From contig NZ_CP019509.1 of NCBI RefSeq assembly GCF_002002905.1, positions 3,448,001 through 3,512,000 of the forward strand: a stretch of 64,000 nucleotides of DNA, given 5' to 3'. Both the position numbers and the translations under genes were made by a program. The stretch comes from Aquaspirillum sp. LM1. GTDB lineage: Bacteria; Pseudomonadota; Gammaproteobacteria; Burkholderiales; Aquaspirillaceae. The notes under the pieces are model-generated. The model was given only the letters and a program-made list of their open reading frames with translations. It was not told the origin of the DNA and did no database searches. Positions 1 through 9,006 of this stretch are shown here, one piece after another. Position 1 is the first letter of the stretch. Each line of letters begins with the position of its first letter.

Positions 1-60
1 GGTCAGGTGTGCTGCCGAAAGACAGCACAACAATGCCAGGAAGGGGGTTGCGGCGCTTAC

Positions 61-438
61 TTAATGGTATTCCAGATCGTCGTGCTTGCCCTGCACCAGG
101 CGGCCAGCAAACAGCGACATCAGCAGGATGGCAATCCGTTCATGCATAATCAGCGTATGTTCGTTGCCGGTATCCTGCATATGGCGGCGCAGACTTTCGC
201 GCACCACCGGCACGCCGGTGACATCAATCAGGATGTCCACGCCGTCGCCCAGTCGGGCCAGATCCATGAAATCCGAGGTGACCATCACGCCATGGCCACG
301 GGCCAGCGAGATGCCTGGTTGCGACAGGTCGAGATCGGCCACGCCCACCACCTGCACAAAAGGTGCCTCAAACAAGCGGGCCAGCAGTGGCGTTCCGGTT
401 TCGCCAGCGCCGATAATGCCAATCCGGATGTGATCCAT
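61..438 (-). CDS. Small Rossmann-fold NAD(P)-binding protein
   Basis: A 125-residue protein that begins with a dinucleotide-binding loop (IGIIGAGETG, residues 5-14) and continues through one Rossmann-like unit (VVGVADLDLS, then DILIDVTG). It resembles the NAD-binding half of dehydrogenases, and no catalytic domain follows, so it is more likely a sensor or a partner subunit than a complete enzyme. The ATG at 438 is chosen over an upstream in-frame start because GGGAGCACC lies just upstream. A perfect FNR-type palindrome sits about 60 bases upstream, so anaerobic induction is likely. The exact function is unknown. Confidence 0.75.
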   Translation of the reverse strand: MDHIRIGIIGAGETGTPLLARLFEAPFVQVVGVADLDLSQPGISLARGHGVMVTSDFMDLARLGDGVDILIDVTGVPVVRESLRRHMQDTGNEHTLIMHERIAILLMSLFAGRLVQGKHDDLEYH

Positions 439-460
439 AATAGGTGCTCCCAAAATTAAT

Positions 461-508
461 CTACGAAGCATAATGGAAAATACCCGACAAGATGTTGATA
501 TTTATCAA
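461..508 (-). promoter_or_regulatory. FNR/Anr-type class II promoter of the NAD-binding protein gene
   Basis: TTGATATTTATCAA (495-508) is an exact match to the FNR consensus TTGAT-N4-ATCAA. Reading on the minus strand, TATGCT at 472-467 is a good -10 element. If transcription starts near 460, the box is centred 41.5 bases upstream, the classic class II activator position. The start codon at 438 lies about 20 bases downstream. No FNR gene with its cysteine cluster is in this window. Confidence 0.65.
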
Positions 509-542
509 TTCTTACGGCCACCCCGCTTGCGTATCAGGCATG

Positions 543-566
543 AAAAAACCCTGCCGCAGCAGGGTT
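543..566 (-). terminator. Rho-independent terminator of efp
   Basis: On the minus strand AACCCTGC pairs with GCAGGGTT across a four-base loop, directly followed by six T residues. It lies 23 bases past the efp stop codon. Confidence 0.85.
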
Positions 567-588
567 GACCGGGTTCAGCGGGCCAACA

Positions 589-1149
589 TCAGGCGCGCTT
601 CTTGAACTCACCGGTGCGGGTGTCGATTTCGATCTTGTCGCCGATATCGATAAAGGCGGCCACCGGCAGTTCGTGGCCATTTTTCAGGCGGCCCGGCTTC
701 ATCACCTTGCCCGAGGTATCGCCGCGCACAGCCGGCTCGGTGTAGATCACTTCACGCACGATGGTGGTCGGCAGTTCAACAGAAATGGCCTTGCCATCGT
801 AGAAGGTGACTTCGCACTGATCTTCCATGCCGTCTTCCAGATAGTTCAGCACGTCAGACATATTGTCGGCTTCAACTTCGTACTGGTTGAACTCGGTGTC
901 CATGAACACATACATCGGGTCAGCAAAGTAAGAGTAGGTGCATTCCTTGCGGTCCAGCACCACCACGTCAAACTTTTCGTCAGCCTTGTACACAGCTTCG
1001 CTGGCCGAGCCCGACAGCAGGCTCTTCATTTTCATCTTCACCACGGCGGCGTTACGACCGGACTTGTTGTACTCGGTCTTTTGCACGACCATCGGCTGGC
1101 CGTCCAGCATGAACACGTTACCAGCGCGGAGTTCCTGAGCGGTTTTCAT
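589..1149 (-). CDS. efp: Translation elongation factor P
   Basis: EF-P (186 residues) binds the ribosome between the P and E sites and relieves stalling at polyproline stretches. The sequence spans all three EF-P domains, from [10 protein letters not shown] to the C-terminal [11 protein letters not shown]. The ATG at 1149 is chosen over a TTG one codon upstream: it has AGGA seven bases away and puts the arginine of KSGRN at position 32, the residue rhamnosylated in EarP-type systems. The modifying enzyme gene earP lies 68 bases upstream on the same strand, so the pair is probably co-transcribed. Confidence 0.97.
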   Translation of the reverse strand: MKTAQELRAGNVFMLDGQPMVVQKTEYNKSGRNAAVVKMKMKSLLSGSASEAVYKADEKFDVVVLDRKECTYSYFADPMYVFMDTEFNQYEVEADNMSDVLNYLEDGMEDQCEVTFYDGKAISVELPTTIVREVIYTEPAVRGDTSGKVMKPGRLKNGHELPVAAFIDIGDKIEIDTRTGEFKKRA

Positions 1150-1217
1150 CAAATATCCTGTTTGCAGTTCTGAAGTAAGCAGCCCGCGTCGGGCTGCTGA
1201 TTAGCGAAAACGCGTGA

Positions 1218-2393
1218 TTATAAAAGACTTTCGCAAAAACGCGCCAGATTGGCTGCCAGCCCGCCGCGTCGGGCCAGCTGCGCAGCCCAGCCACGGGCAT
1301 GGCGGGCCAGGGCCAAACGCTGTGCCATCAAGCCCCGCCAGGCCGGCTCGATGCCCACGCCGTGATTCCACGCCAGCCAGAAATCGGTCAGCGCCGCCGC
1401 TGCTTCGGCAGGCAGTTCGGCCTGATAAAGGGAGAGAAACGCCCGCAGCTTGTCCAGATGGGCCGAATCATCCTGCGGGTAGATATGCCAGACAAACGGC
1501 AGCGCCGCCCACTGGGCGCGCACAAACGAATCCTCGCCACGCACCAGATTGATGTCGCACAGCCACAACAGGCTGTCGTACTGCTCCTGGGCCATGAACG
1601 GCACACTCACCACACTGACACAGCCGCGCTGCCCCTGCCAGCCAGGCGATGGCCATTGCCCGCACCAATGCGCCGCCTCTGTCGCGCCCAGCCCTTCCGG
1701 CACCACCACGCGCACCGGCTGGCCCTGGTCGGCCAGCGCTGTCAGCCAGTCGCCCACCCGCTCGCCACCATAGCAAAACAGCGAAACACATAGCGTGCCG
1801 TCTGGCGGCGGTGTCAGCCCCAGCGCGGCCCAGGCCGCCTGACGGCGGGCGGGGTCGTGCTGGAGCGCATCACGCCGGGCAGAGAGATCGGCCTCGCCCA
1901 GCACGCCGCCGGTATTGTCGCGAAAGCCGGGAAAGAAAAAATACTTGCGCAAAGGCAAGCTGGGGTGGGGCGATGGCATGCCGTGACAGTCACCCACCCA
2001 GCGCTCGGCGCTGAGGTACTCCAGGTTGATCCACGCCGGTGCCGCATCGCTGGCGGCCATGGCCTGGACAAAGGCATCAGGCAGATTGCAGGCAAATGCC
2101 TCTACCACCCGCCGCGCAGGGATCACCTCTTCCAGCGTGCTCCAGTCAGCCGGCCAGTGGCGCACCTGCACCCCTTGCACCGTCTGCTGTGCCAGCGTGC
2201 GGTCCACTGCCGGGCACAAGGCGGCAAAGCTGGCCAGATCGTCCACCCACAGCCGCACCGCATGACCGGCTTCGTGCTGCAGTTGCCGGGCCAGACGCCA
2301 GCACACGCCGATATCACCGAAGTTATCCACCACGGTGCAAAAAATATCCCAGTCCGGACGGTGGGCAGGGTCAATGCAGGCAATCGGTTTCAT
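1218..2393 (-). CDS. earP: EF-P arginine rhamnosyltransferase EarP
   Basis: EarP (391 residues) transfers rhamnose from dTDP-L-rhamnose to Arg32 of EF-P. It has a GT-B fold of the DUF2331 family. The N-terminal motif DNFGD (residues 23-27) carries the two conserved aspartates, and RGEDSFVRAQWA later in the protein carries the conserved Arg/Glu pair that handles the nucleotide sugar. The start overlaps the stop of the upstream lrp-type gene as ATGA, so translation is coupled. efp follows immediately downstream, as usual for this modification branch. Confidence 0.95.
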   Translation of the reverse strand: MKPIACIDPAHRPDWDIFCTVVDNFGDIGVCWRLARQLQHEAGHAVRLWVDDLASFAALCPAVDRTLAQQTVQGVQVRHWPADWSTLEEVIPARRVVEAFACNLPDAFVQAMAASDAAPAWINLEYLSAERWVGDCHGMPSPHPSLPLRKYFFFPGFRDNTGGVLGEADLSARRDALQHDPARRQAAWAALGLTPPPDGTLCVSLFCYGGERVGDWLTALADQGQPVRVVVPEGLGATEAAHWCGQWPSPGWQGQRGCVSVVSVPFMAQEQYDSLLWLCDINLVRGEDSFVRAQWAALPFVWHIYPQDDSAHLDKLRAFLSLYQAELPAEAAAALTDFWLAWNHGVGIEPAWRGLMAQRLALARHARGWAAQLARRGGLAANLARFCESLL

Positions 2394-2878
2394 AGGCTCA
2401 CCGGCAGTTCCAGGGTTTCCTTCACTTCTTCCATCACCACATAGCTGCGCGATTCGTTGGCGCAGGGCAGTTTCAGCAGAATATCACCAAGCAATTGCCG
2501 ATACAGGGACATGTCGGGAATTCTGGCCTTGATCAGATAATCAAAGTCGCCAGACACCAGATGGCAATCGAGCACATGCGGCAGGGTCAGCACTTCGCGG
2601 CGGAAGGCTTCAAAAATCTCGCCGGATTTGGTCGACAGCTTGATCTCGACAAACACCAGCAGTGGCAAGTCCATCGCCTTGGGATCAAGCCGGGCGTAAT
2701 AACCCTGGATCACCCCGGCTTTTTCCAGCCGGCGCACCCGTTCGGTGCACGGGGTGGCCGACAAGCCCACCCGTTCGGCCAGGTCAGTCATGGAAATCCG
2801 GCCATCACTTTGCAAAATATCCAGGATGCGCCGGTCGATGCGGTCGAGCTCTTTAAAGCCCTGATAACGGGTTCTCAT
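2390..2878 (-). CDS. lrp: Lrp/AsnC-family regulator, probable controller of dadA
   Basis: A 162-residue Lrp-type protein. The N-terminal winged helix (DRIDRRILDILQSDGRIS, then VGLSATPCTERVRRLEKAGVIQGY) is followed by the RAM ligand-binding domain (HLVSGDFDYLIKARIPDM). Length and motifs fit global Lrp or DadR-type regulators that respond to leucine or alanine. It is divergent from dadA, a classic Lrp target, and sits first in a coupled lrp-earP-efp cluster. Whether it is the global Lrp or a local dadA activator cannot be decided here. Confidence 0.9.
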   Translation of the reverse strand: MRTRYQGFKELDRIDRRILDILQSDGRISMTDLAERVGLSATPCTERVRRLEKAGVIQGYYARLDPKAMDLPLLVFVEIKLSTKSGEIFEAFRREVLTLPHVLDCHLVSGDFDYLIKARIPDMSLYRQLLGDILLKLPCANESRSYVVMEEVKETLELPVSL

Positions 2879-2936
2879 GTTTCCCTGCTTTTTTCAAAAA
2901 ACACACATTGCCTTCACTGGCCTTCTCGATTCTTTG

Positions 2937-2999
2937 GTGAAATTCACCGGCCATTGCTTCCTATACTAACGCAAATCACTGGCGCTTCAAGCGCCTTTT
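2937..2999 (+). promoter_or_regulatory. lrp-dadA divergent control region
   Basis: The gap holds a 13-base palindrome GGTGAAATTCACC (2937-2949), then a -10-like TATACT (2962-2967). A short hairpin follows (GGCGCT/AGCGCC, 2981-2995) with TTTT directly after it. The palindrome overlaps the expected -35 zone, so it is a candidate operator. The hairpin with T run would fall at the very start of the dadA leader and could attenuate transcription. These are readings by eye with no binding data. Confidence 0.4.
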
Positions 3000-3091
3000 A
3001 CTTGACCTGATTTCCGCAGTGCCCGGCAACGCACCAGACCAGTGCCCGCCCCGCAACCCAAGCCAGCGCTGCATAGACGGAGGATGTCCCC

Positions 3092-4396
3092 ATGAAAGTC
3101 GTGATTCTGGGTGGTGGTGTAATCGGTGTGGCCAGCGCCTACTATCTGGCCAAAGCGGGCTGCGAAGTGACGGTGATCGAACGTCAGGCCGGCCCGGCGC
3201 TGGAAACCAGCTTTGCCAATGCCGGGCAAATTTCTCCCGGCTATTCTGCCCCCTGGGCCGCGCCTGGCATTCCGCTGAAAGCGCTGAAGTGGCTGTTCCA
3301 GAAACATGCCCCGCTGGCCATCCGCATGGACGGCAGTCTGTACCAGTGGCAATGGGTGGCCAAGATGCTGTCCAACTGCAACGAAAAAAGCTACGCGGTG
3401 AACAAGGCGCGCATGATGCGCCTGGCCGAGTACAGCCGCGACTGCATCAAGGCATTGCGCGCCGATACCGGCATTGCCTACGAAGGCCGCCAGCAAGGCA
3501 CGCTGCAGGTGTTCCGCACCCAGGCCCAGCTGGATGCCATGGCCAAGGACATTGCCGTGCTGAAGGAATGCGGCGTGCCGTTCAAGGTGATGAACCGGGC
3601 CGAGATTGTCGCCACCGAACCGGCACTGGCCCGCGTGCAGGACAAGCTGGTGGGCGCGCTGCAGCTGCCCAACGACGAAACCGGCGACTGCCAGCTGTTT
3701 ACCGAACAATTGGCCAAACTCGCTGCCGGGCTGGGCGTGCAGTTCCGCTGGAACACCCCGATTGATGCCCTGCTGACTGATGGCGACCGGATTGCCGGCG
3801 TGCGCTGCGGTGGCGAAACCCTGCAGGCCGACCACTATGTGCTGGCCCTGGGCAGCTACTCGCGTGCGCTGCTGAAAACCCTGGCCATTGATATCCCGGT
3901 TTACCCGGTCAAGGGCTATTCGCTGACCGTGCCGATTACCCACGCCGACGCCGCGCCGGTGTCCACGGTGATGGATGAAACCTACAAAGTGGCAATCACC
4001 CGCTTTGACAACCGCATTCGCGTGGGCGGCATGGCCGAGCTGGCCGGGTTTGATCTGTCGCTCAACCCGCAACGCCGCGCCACGCTGGAAATGGTGGTGG
4101 GCGATCTGTTCCCCGATGGCGGCAATATCCCGGCGGCAGAATTCTGGACCGGCCTGCGCCCGATGACCCCGGACGGCACACCCGTCATTGGCGGCACGCG
4201 CTTTACCAACCTGTCGCTGAACACCGGCCACGGCACCCTGGGCTGGACCATGAGCGCCGGCTCGGGCAAATTGCTCGCCGACCTGGTGACCCAGCGCACG
4301 CCGGATATCAGCACCGAAGGCCTGTCGATTGCCCGCTACGGCCAGCCGGCCCGCCAACCGGCCCGTCCGGCGCAACTGACCCCGCGCCTGTCTTGA
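3092..4396 (+). CDS. dadA: D-amino acid dehydrogenase small subunit
   Basis: DadA (434 residues) is a membrane-associated FAD enzyme that deaminates D-alanine and other D-amino acids to 2-oxo acids, passing electrons to the respiratory chain. The N-terminal FAD-binding motif [20 protein letters not shown] is intact, [19 protein letters not shown] matches the family, and the C-terminal FAD contact [15 protein letters not shown] is present. GGAGG lies nine bases before the ATG. No dadX racemase gene follows; a strong terminator ends the transcript. The divergent Lrp-type gene is the likely regulator. Confidence 0.96.
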   Translation: MKVVILGGGVIGVASAYYLAKAGCEVTVIERQAGPALETSFANAGQISPGYSAPWAAPGIPLKALKWLFQKHAPLAIRMDGSLYQWQWVAKMLSNCNEKSYAVNKARMMRLAEYSRDCIKALRADTGIAYEGRQQGTLQVFRTQAQLDAMAKDIAVLKECGVPFKVMNRAEIVATEPALARVQDKLVGALQLPNDETGDCQLFTEQLAKLAAGLGVQFRWNTPIDALLTDGDRIAGVRCGGETLQADHYVLALGSYSRALLKTLAIDIPVYPVKGYSLTVPITHADAAPVSTVMDETYKVAITRFDNRIRVGGMAELAGFDLSLNPQRRATLEMVVGDLFPDGGNIPAAEFWTGLRPMTPDGTPVIGGTRFTNLSLNTGHGTLGWTMSAGSGKLLADLVTQRTPDISTEGLSIARYGQPARQPARPAQLTPRLS

Positions 4397-4479
4397 TCGG
4401 GGACTTCCCGCCTCATCTGCGCGCCCCAGACCCGCTCTACCGCTTCCCTCGGTTCTGCCCCCAGCAGATCCTTTTCCCC

Positions 4480-4507
4480 GGCCCCGCCTGACGCGGGGCC
4501 GTTTTTT
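4480..4507 (+). terminator. Rho-independent terminator of dadA
   Basis: GGCCCCGC pairs with GCGGGGCC over a five-base loop, followed by GTTTTTT. Confidence 0.9.
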
Positions 4508-4832
4508 GTCCGGCAAAATGTCGTATAAATACAACAATTGAATCATTCCTGTGGTTGACTTGGCCACGATCAGCGCTATACCTATACAGCAATGACAACG
4601 ACACATTATGCTTTTCAGTTGAACCGATCCACAGCCTGACCCGCCTGCTACCAGCATGCCAAACCGCACCCTGCGCCAGCCCACTGAAAAGTCATGGCGA
4701 TTTTGGTCCGATTGTGCCGTGATACCGGCCCTGCGGCAGACTGACAGCCCCAGCTTGGCCTGTGCTTGGCAGTGGTGCGGGGGGTTGGTGCGTCGCCTTG
4801 CAGGCGGCGCACCCTACAGGTAAGGAAATGGC
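4508..4832 (+). promoter_or_regulatory. Intergenic region with candidate promoter for the downstream GGDEF/EAL gene
   Basis: No gene is visible. TTGACT (4555-4560) and TATACC (4577-4582) are separated by 16 bases and form a plausible sigma-70 promoter. An alternative -10, TATACA, begins at 4583. The remaining leader of about 240 bases shows no recognised riboswitch. Confidence 0.35.
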
Positions 4833-7655
4833 ATGAAACTGACCTGGTTTTACTCACATCACCGCCTGCTCAAGCTGGTCTGGCCTTTTGTCCTGACCGT
4901 CATTCTGCAAGTGGCCCTTGGCGTGTTCAGCCTGAACATCCTGTCTGCCGTGCGCGCCTACGTTGGCGGGGAAAGCCTGTGGTCCAAAGCGCAAAAAGAC
5001 GCCATTCATGCGCTGTACCGCTACGCCGACGGCGGCGACATTGCCGATTTCCAGCGCTACCAGAGCGCCCTGGCTATCACCAACGGCGACCGCCAGGCAC
5101 GGGAAGCGCTGGACCAGGCCACCCCCAACCGTGAACAAGCGCGGGATGGCTTTCTGGCCGGCGGCAACGCCCCGCACGACATCGACAGCCTGATCTGGCT
5201 GTTTGTCGAGTTCCGCAATGATGACGACATTACCCACATCACCCGGCTATGGCAGGAGGGCGACCGGCTGATGGACGAACTGGCCGTGGTGGCGCTGCGC
5301 CTGAACGATGGCTACCGCAACAGCAGCCTGACCCCGGCCAAGCAGCACGCCTTGCGCCAGCACATCTACCGGGTCAACGACCAGATCACCCCGCTGACCA
5401 AGGCATTTTCCCGTTCGCTCAGCGACCTGGCCCGCCGGGTGGAAAACATCCTGCTGCTCACCCATCTGTTTGCCGGCATCACCCTGGTCGGGCTGGCCTT
5501 GTGGCGCACCAGCAAGCTGCTGGCACAGAGTGAAAACTACGCGCTGGCGCTCAGGCAAAGCGAAGAACGCTTCAAACTGGCAGTGCAAGGCAGCAATGAC
5601 GGCATCTGGGACTGGGACATGCGCACAGGAGCGGTGTATTTTTCGCCGCGTTACAAAGAGCTGCTTGGCTTCAGCGCCGACGACCCCAGCGTGGACTTTG
5701 CCACCCTGACCGCCCGGCTGCACCCGGAAGATCGCGACCGGGCACTGGATGCCCTGCGTCGCCATCTGGCTGATGAAGCCCACTACGACGTGGAATACCG
5801 TCTGCGCACCCGCGCGGGCGACTACCGCTGGTACCGGGCGCGTGGCCGGGTCTTGCGCAATGCCGAAGGTGCGCCGCAACGGATGTCTGGCTCGCTGACC
5901 GATGTCACCGACCGCAAGCAGGCCGAGGCCGACCTGTACACCGAAAAGGAACGCGCCGAAGCCACCCTGGCCGCCATTGGCGAGGCGGTGATCACCACCG
6001 ATGCACAAGACCATGTGGAATACATGAACCCCAGCGCCGAGCAGTTGCTGGACTGCAGCCTGGTTCTGGCCAGGGGCAAGCCTTTGTCCAGCCTGTTCCG
6101 CCTGATTGAAGCCCAGCGCCGGCATAGCGAGATTGCGCTGCACACCCTGGCCCAGCAAGCGCTGCCGCCCGGCATCGGCAGCCAGACACAGCGCAACCTG
6201 CTGCTGATTCAGCCAGATGGCAATGAAGTGGCGGTGGACATGACCCACACCGCCATCCACAGCCATGCCGGTCAGTTGCAGGGGCAAGTGCTGGTGCTGC
6301 ACGACATGACCCGCGAACAGCAATACCTGGCCAGCCTGTCCTGGCAGGCCAGCCACGACATGCTGACCGGGCTATATAACCGTCGCGAATTTGAACGCCG
6401 GCTGCTGGCCGCGCTGGCCACCGCCGAGCAGGATGCCTACGCGCTGATGTACCTGGACCTGGACCAGTTCAAAACCGTCAACGACACCTGCGGCCATGCG
6501 GCGGGCGATGCCCTGCTGCGCCAGACCAGCGCCATCCTGCAGCAGCAGCTGGACCCCCAGGACCTGCTGGCCCGGCTGGGCGGGGATGAGTTTGGCGTGC
6601 TGCTGCCGCGCTGCAGCCCGGCGCGCGCCGAAGAAGTGGCCGAAACGCTGCGCCGACGGGTGCTGGAGCTGAACTTCACCTGGGGTGGCCAGTTGTTTTC
6701 GGTCAGCGTCAGCATTGGCCTGGTGCATCTGGACCACCATCCGGCCACCCTGGCCGAAGTGCTGCGCGCTGCCGACGTGGCGTGCTATATGGCCAAGGAA
6801 AAAGGCCGCAACCGGGTGCAGTTCTACCGGCCACAGGACAGCGAAGTGTCGGTACGCTACGACGAAATGGAATGGGTGCACCGCATTCACCGCGCGCTGG
6901 AAGACAACCGCTTCTGCCTGTATGCACAGACCATCCTGCCGCTGGGAGCCCAATCGGTGGGCGAGCATTTTGAAGTGCTGCTACGCCTGCGCGACGAACA
7001 GGGCGATCTGGTGCCGCCAATTGCCTTCATTCCTGCCGCCGAACGCTACAACCTGATGCCGCTGATTGACCGCTGGGTGGTCAGCGCCACCCTGGGTGCA
7101 TTGGCTGCCCGCCAGGCCCTGCCAGACGCCATTCCGCTGGGCATGTGCGCCATCAATCTGTCTGGCGCGTCGATCGGCGACGAGCAATTCCTCAACTTCC
7201 TGCGCGACACCCTGCGCCACAGCCCGGTGCCCACCCACACCCTGTGCTTTGAAGTCACCGAAACCAGCGCGATTGCCAACCTGGCCACCGCCGCCCATGT
7301 GATCAGCGAACTGCGCGCACTGGGCTGCCATTTTGCCCTGGATGATTTTGGTGCCGGCATGTCGTCGTTTGCCTACCTGAAGCACCTGCCGGTGAACTAC
7401 CTGAAAATCGACGGCAGCTTTGTCAAGGACATGGTGCGCGACCCGATTGACCGCGCCATGGTGGAAATGATCCAGCGCATTGCCAACATCATGGGCAAGC
7501 ACACCATTGCCGAATACGTGGAAGACAGCGACACCCTGGAGCTGCTGCGCAGCACCGGGGTGAACTATGCACAAGGTTACGGCATTGCCCGCCCGCAACC
7601 CTTTTACGACCCGCCACTCCGACCTGCCCGGCAGCCGCCTGCCACACAGCAGTGA
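4833..7655 (+). CDS. Membrane PAS-PAS-GGDEF-EVL cyclic-di-GMP protein
   Basis: A 940-residue signalling protein. Membrane helices at about 13-38 and 206-224 bracket a periplasmic sensor region of about 165 residues with no recognised fold. Two PAS domains (about 240-362 and 372-495) precede GGDEF (motif at 583-587) and an EAL-type domain. GGDEF is intact, but the inhibitory I-site position reads DPQD instead of RxxD, so product inhibition is probably lost. The EAL signature is EVL (714-716), a variant found in active phosphodiesterases; the downstream EVTET, LDDFGAG and LKIDG motifs are intact. It is 33 bases upstream of an undA-like gene and probably co-transcribed with it. Confidence 0.9.
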   Translation: MKLTWFYSHHRLLKLVWPFVLTVILQVALGVFSLNILSAVRAYVGGESLWSKAQKDAIHALYRYADGGDIADFQRYQSALAITNGDRQAREALDQATPNREQARDGFLAGGNAPHDIDSLIWLFVEFRNDDDITHITRLWQEGDRLMDELAVVALRLNDGYRNSSLTPAKQHALRQHIYRVNDQITPLTKAFSRSLSDLARRVENILLLTHLFAGITLVGLALWRTSKLLAQSENYALALRQSEERFKLAVQGSNDGIWDWDMRTGAVYFSPRYKELLGFSADDPSVDFATLTARLHPEDRDRALDALRRHLADEAHYDVEYRLRTRAGDYRWYRARGRVLRNAEGAPQRMSGSLTDVTDRKQAEADLYTEKERAEATLAAIGEAVITTDAQDHVEYMNPSAEQLLDCSLVLARGKPLSSLFRLIEAQRRHSEIALHTLAQQALPPGIGSQTQRNLLLIQPDGNEVAVDMTHTAIHSHAGQLQGQVLVLHDMTREQQYLASLSWQASHDMLTGLYNRREFERRLLAALATAEQDAYALMYLDLDQFKTVNDTCGHAAGDALLRQTSAILQQQLDPQDLLARLGGDEFGVLLPRCSPARAEEVAETLRRRVLELNFTWGGQLFSVSVSIGLVHLDHHPATLAEVLRAADVACYMAKEKGRNRVQFYRPQDSEVSVRYDEMEWVHRIHRALEDNRFCLYAQTILPLGAQSVGEHFEVLLRLRDEQGDLVPPIAFIPAAERYNLMPLIDRWVVSATLGALAARQALPDAIPLGMCAINLSGASIGDEQFLNFLRDTLRHSPVPTHTLCFEVTETSAIANLATAAHVISELRALGCHFALDDFGAGMSSFAYLKHLPVNYLKIDGSFVKDMVRDPIDRAMVEMIQRIANIMGKHTIAEYVEDSDTLELLRSTGVNYAQGYGIARPQPFYDPPLRPARQPPATQQ

Positions 7656-7688
7656 AGACCGTGGCCCTTTGTACCTCCAGGAGACCCC

Positions 7689-8444
7689 ATGAACACGCCC
7701 TATAACCGCACCGGCCCGCTGATGGAGCTGTCCAGCTACCCCGAATGGGCCCAGAAGTTGGTGGACGACTGCGCCGCCGACCGCGCCCGCGTGACCGGCC
7801 ATGTGCTGTTCCAGCGCATGCGCGACGCCACCCTGCCCTACCCGGTCATGCGCCATTTTCTGATTGGCGTCTGGCCGGTGATCGAGCAGTTTCCGCAATA
7901 TATGGCGTTCAACCTGCTCAAGGTACGTTATGGCCGTCACCCCGGCGAAGACCTGGCCCGCACCTGGCTGATCCGCAACCTGCGGGTGGAACAGCACCAT
8001 GCCGACTACTGGGTGGACTGGGCCGAAGCCAGCGATGTCAGCCGCGACGCGCTGATTGCCGGCACCGACGACCCAGCCACCAGCGCGCTGGCGCACTGGT
8101 GCTGGCGCACCTGCGAACGCGAAGCGCTGGCTATATCGGTGGCCGCCACCCACTATGCCATTGAAGGTGCCACTGGCGAGTGGTCCAATCTGGTGTGCTC
8201 TACCCCGACTTACGCCAACCTCTTTGCCGAATCCGAGCGCAAGAAAGCCACCCGCTGGCTGCGCCAGCACGCCCAGTACGATGACACCCACCCGTGGGAA
8301 GCGCTGGACATCATGTGCACCCTGCTGGGCACCCAGCCAGATCCGGCGCAAGTCACCCCGATACGCACCGCCATTTGCACCAGCTACCGCTATATGGCCA
8401 TGACGCTGGACCGCTGCATGGCGCTGGAACAGCCGGCCAGCTGA
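7689..8444 (+). CDS. undA: UndA-like non-heme iron oxidase (medium-chain 1-alkene synthase family)
   Basis: A 251-residue heme-oxygenase-like protein of the TenA/UndA class. UndA of Pseudomonas oxidatively decarboxylates medium-chain fatty acids such as laurate to terminal alkenes such as 1-undecene. Metal ligands fall at E101, H104, E159, H194, D198 and H201, within VEQHHADYW, HYAIEGATGEW and HAQYDDTHPWEAL; this is the same spacing and numbering I recall for UndA. RTGPLMELSSYP near the start and HPGEDLARTWLIRN also match that family. AGGAG precedes the ATG. The family assignment is from memory of UndA sequences; substrate and product here are inferred. Confidence 0.8.
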   Translation: MNTPYNRTGPLMELSSYPEWAQKLVDDCAADRARVTGHVLFQRMRDATLPYPVMRHFLIGVWPVIEQFPQYMAFNLLKVRYGRHPGEDLARTWLIRNLRVEQHHADYWVDWAEASDVSRDALIAGTDDPATSALAHWCWRTCEREALAISVAATHYAIEGATGEWSNLVCSTPTYANLFAESERKKATRWLRQHAQYDDTHPWEALDIMCTLLGTQPDPAQVTPIRTAICTSYRYMAMTLDRCMALEQPAS

Positions 8445-8460
8445 ACGACAGCGGTAGGCA

Positions 8461-8507
8461 CCATGCAAACACCCCATGCACAATTGGCGCATGGGGTGTT
8501 TGCATGG
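8461..8507. terminator. 19-bp perfect hairpin between convergent genes
   Basis: A 19-base arm (8461-8479) is exactly repeated inverted at 8489-8507 with a nine-base loop. It lies between the undA-like stop and the stop of the last reb gene, so a bidirectional terminator is likely, although neither side has a strong T run. Confidence 0.6.
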
Positions 8508-8530
8508 CGGGCCAAAAGCCGCCCGACCCA

Positions 8531-8854
8531 TCAGGACTTGAACGACTTCAACACGGTCAGCAGGCTGGTCAGGTTGTCGGCCACGCCGGCCTGGCTCATT
8601 TTTTCGGTAGCGCCTGCGGCCACCATGGTGTTCATGCTGTAAATCTGCATCACACCCTGATTGGCAGCAGCCTGGCTCAGGGTATTTTGCTGTTGCTGTG
8701 CCGACACGGCATTCTGGAACAGAATGCCAGTGGAATGGGCCATGGTCTGGTACAGCGACCCCATGGCCATGGCCGGCGACTCAGCCAGCACCTTGACATT
8801 CACCTGGGTCACCGCATCGGTAATCTGATTGTTCACAGTCGTCGGAAAAGCCAT
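8531..8854 (-). CDS. rebB: R-body protein RebB, copy 1
   Basis: A 107-residue RebB-family protein. Reb proteins polymerise into R-bodies, rolled protein ribbons that can unroll telescopically. The family core runs from QITDAVTQ through VKVLAESPAMAMGSLYQTM and HSTGILFQN to SAQQQQNTLSQAA and ends in a LTSLLTVLKSF tail. It is the last gene of the minus-strand island and lies 152 bases after copy 2, further than the other spacers, with a GC-rich inverted repeat (CCGGAG/CTCCGG) in the gap. AGGAG precedes the ATG. Confidence 0.92.
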   Translation of the reverse strand: MAFPTTVNNQITDAVTQVNVKVLAESPAMAMGSLYQTMAHSTGILFQNAVSAQQQQNTLSQAAANQGVMQIYSMNTMVAAGATEKMSQAGVADNLTSLLTVLKSFKS

Positions 8855-9006
8855 TTCATGCTCCTGAAAATAAATACACTACAGCGTATGGCGTCATCAG
8901 GCCGGGCAAGCCGTGCGCGTGCCTGAACGCCGCGAATAGACAATGAAGGCAGACCAGCAACCAGCCGGAGAGGGACCCCCCCCTCCGGGCCTGGAGCCAC
9001 TGCGGC

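Noticed and set aside
2987-4684. Minus-strand open frame of 565 codons opposite dadA
   Set aside because: It is antisense to an intact dadA, with no ribosome site and no recognisable domain.
6981-8531. Minus-strand open frame of 516 codons across the GGDEF-EVL and undA genes
   Set aside because: It runs across two complete genes and has shadow-type composition.
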